Source of the DNA: Protopterus annectens
Lineage: Eukaryota > Chordata > Ceratodontiformes > Protopteridae
NCBI RefSeq assembly: GCF_019279795.1
Contig: NC_056733.1
Coordinates: 1,420,817,847-1,420,881,846, forward strand
Direction: 5' to 3'
Length of the DNA: 64,000 nt
Shown here: positions 62,833 through 64,000 of the stretch, piece by piece
Layout: every line of letters starts with the position of its first letter
Position numbering within the stretch: the stretch's first letter is position 1
Notes under the pieces: model-generated
Told to the model about the DNA's origin: nothing
Seen by the model: the letters and a program-made list of their open reading frames with translations, nothing else
The model's database searches: none
Translations under genes and position numbers: made by a program

Positions 62833-64000
62833 ATGTCAGAAAAAGTTAATAATTGTATTTCTTGTGGTAAGCAAATACCTCATAAGGATTTTCATTCTTG
62901 CTGTATTCCTTGCCTAGGCCCTGATCACAACGTTACTGGTTGTCGGTTTTGTGCTAGATTTAACCAACGCACTATTAAGCGTCGGTATGATTTTGCTTTA
63001 AACTTTTTTGGCGCCAGTTTAATTATCCTGAAATGTTGTCGGATAGCCATCCAACTACCGGAGTTTACAACAACGCAAAGAAAAGGATAGAGAAAAACAA
63101 CCGCGGCCCAAAACCAACTATGAAGCTTCTCTTAAGCCAGTCGCCAGTTCTCAGTGAGGCGCTTTCGCAGCCCCTGACTCCCGCTACTTTAGAGTCGCAA
63201 ACCGCTACCGACTCCCATGTGGAGTCGGCCATGCCGCTGGATACTCAAGGTATTGGAGTCTCGGACACTAATCCCTCAGATGGGTCCTGAGCCGCTGAGC
63301 AGGTACCGGCTTCTGAGGGTGTATTCAGACCTAAACATCTTTACATTAAAACAACTTCAGCTTCAAAGACAAAGGCTAAAGCACCTTCTAAAGCAAAGAA
63401 ACAAACTCAAGAGCCATGTGGACAGGCCTCTATGCCCAAAAAACAGATGCTCAAGATGACCGAAGACTTGATTACTTTGATCAGGGGTTCCCATCCCCCT
63501 CCTGATAAGAGGCCAAGGCAAGACACACTGACTATGAATCTTCAGCTCAGGTTTCCATTTCTTCTGATTCCTCTTCTGATCAGGGATATTCTCTTCCCCC
63601 CATGAGGATTCTGATGCTGAAGAATCTATTCCTTCAGCATCTCCTCCTGAGGGACTATTCCTTTGGGGAAACCTTGCATACCATGAGGGACCATTTCCAC
63701 AGGGAGAGCCAAGATTTTTCAGAATCTATAAAGAGGCTCAGGGATTTTCTTTTACTAGCCATTCCACCTGTGTTGGACATTGTAGATGTGTTTTCGGAGT
63801 CTGGTCTGACACCTGACTCCTTACTCCCAGCCCCTGCTAAGCCTGACAGATATTACAGGGTTCCTGACTCGCACAAATTCCTTTTTAGAAACCTTGCTGC
63901 TGACCCGGAAACTATTTCACAGGGTCCAAAGGGAGTTAAGGCTTCCATGGCAAAAAACCCCAACCCCCTCTGACAGAGATTCAAGGGCACTGGATAGATG
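62833..64000 (+). pseudogene. E13 gag-like ORF1, partial
   Basis: MSEKVNNCISCGKQIPHKDF with the intact finger and FNQRTIKRRYDFAL. Frameshift near 63020 and a TGA at 63288. KKQMLKMTEDLITLIRGSHP is at 63440, the acidic DSDAEESIPSASPPE region near 63610 with an extra base, SFGETLHTMRDHF, then a deletion around 63755 removing the LPQHRP part. YRVPDSHKFLFRNLAADPETISQGP runs to about 63925. It is open at the window edge. Confidence 0.83.

Larger units (their letters stand above)
62508..64000 (+). mobile_element. E13: DIRS family B-like, runs off the window
   Basis: Left ITR from ATGTTCTTCGTG to about 62695. Host E11 reads ACCCCAGG before it, and relatives continue with TTTCAGTC, again G^TT. Only the leader and most of gag are inside the window. 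Confidence 0.9.

Overview
This window is almost pure repeat from a large vertebrate genome. I infer an amphibian, most likely a salamander or newt, because DIRS retrotransposons are this dense mainly in such giant genomes. That is inference; no host gene or RNA gene was found to anchor it. The dominant component is DIRS-type tyrosine-recombinase (YR) retrotransposons. I count fourteen separate copies plus one element segment. Each full copy is about 5.5 kb: an inverted terminal repeat (ITR), a gag-like ORF with an N-terminal Cys/His zinc finger, reverse transcriptase/RNase H, a tyrosine recombinase, an internal complementary region (ICR) and the opposite ITR. Working names: D0 is an ancient copy; E1, E7 and E12 are family A; E2, E6 and E13 are family B; E3, E9 and E11 are family C1; E5, E8 and E10 are family C2; E4 is a GC-rich divergent family.

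Layout. 1-3267: AT-rich flank, a 5'-truncated CR1/L2-like LINE on the minus strand, and a weak exon-like segment. 3268-28457: D0, a very old DIRS opened up by later insertions: E1 (4041-9507), E2 (9964-15496), an inverted recombinase fragment (about 16510-16813), and E3 (17085-27461), which itself contains E4 (20242-25070). A tRNA-derived SINE sits in the D0 right ITR. 28458-33116: mostly unrecognised sequence with two more SINEs and a decayed RT-like remnant. 33117-64000: a second stack. E5 starts at 33117 and is interrupted by E6 (34788-40883, itself carrying a small TIR element inside a TA microsatellite), E7 (41292-46755) and E8 (from 47089). E8 gag is cut by E9 (from 47560). E9 ends at an inverted junction with minus-strand E10 (52989 to 50581). 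Element segment H (52990-54976) follows, is cut by E11 (from 54977), and E11 holds E12 (55219-60712) and E13 (from 62508, running off the window).

How the parts work together. In a live DIRS element the RT/RNase H copies the RNA, the ICR helps form a circular DNA, and the YR integrates it without a target-site duplication. The sequence shows this directly. Each complete ICR is the reverse complement of the right end joined to the left end. Insertions that can be compared with an uninterrupted relative (for example E12 in E11, E6 in E5) leave the host exactly continuous. Six of six readable right flanks start with TT and 11 of 12 left flanks of the young copies end in G, so the target is close to G^TT. 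No copy has a full set of intact ORFs. The longest open ones are the YRs of E2 and E4 and the gag of E4. Several disabling changes are shared between copies, and many single-base indels fall in homopolymers.
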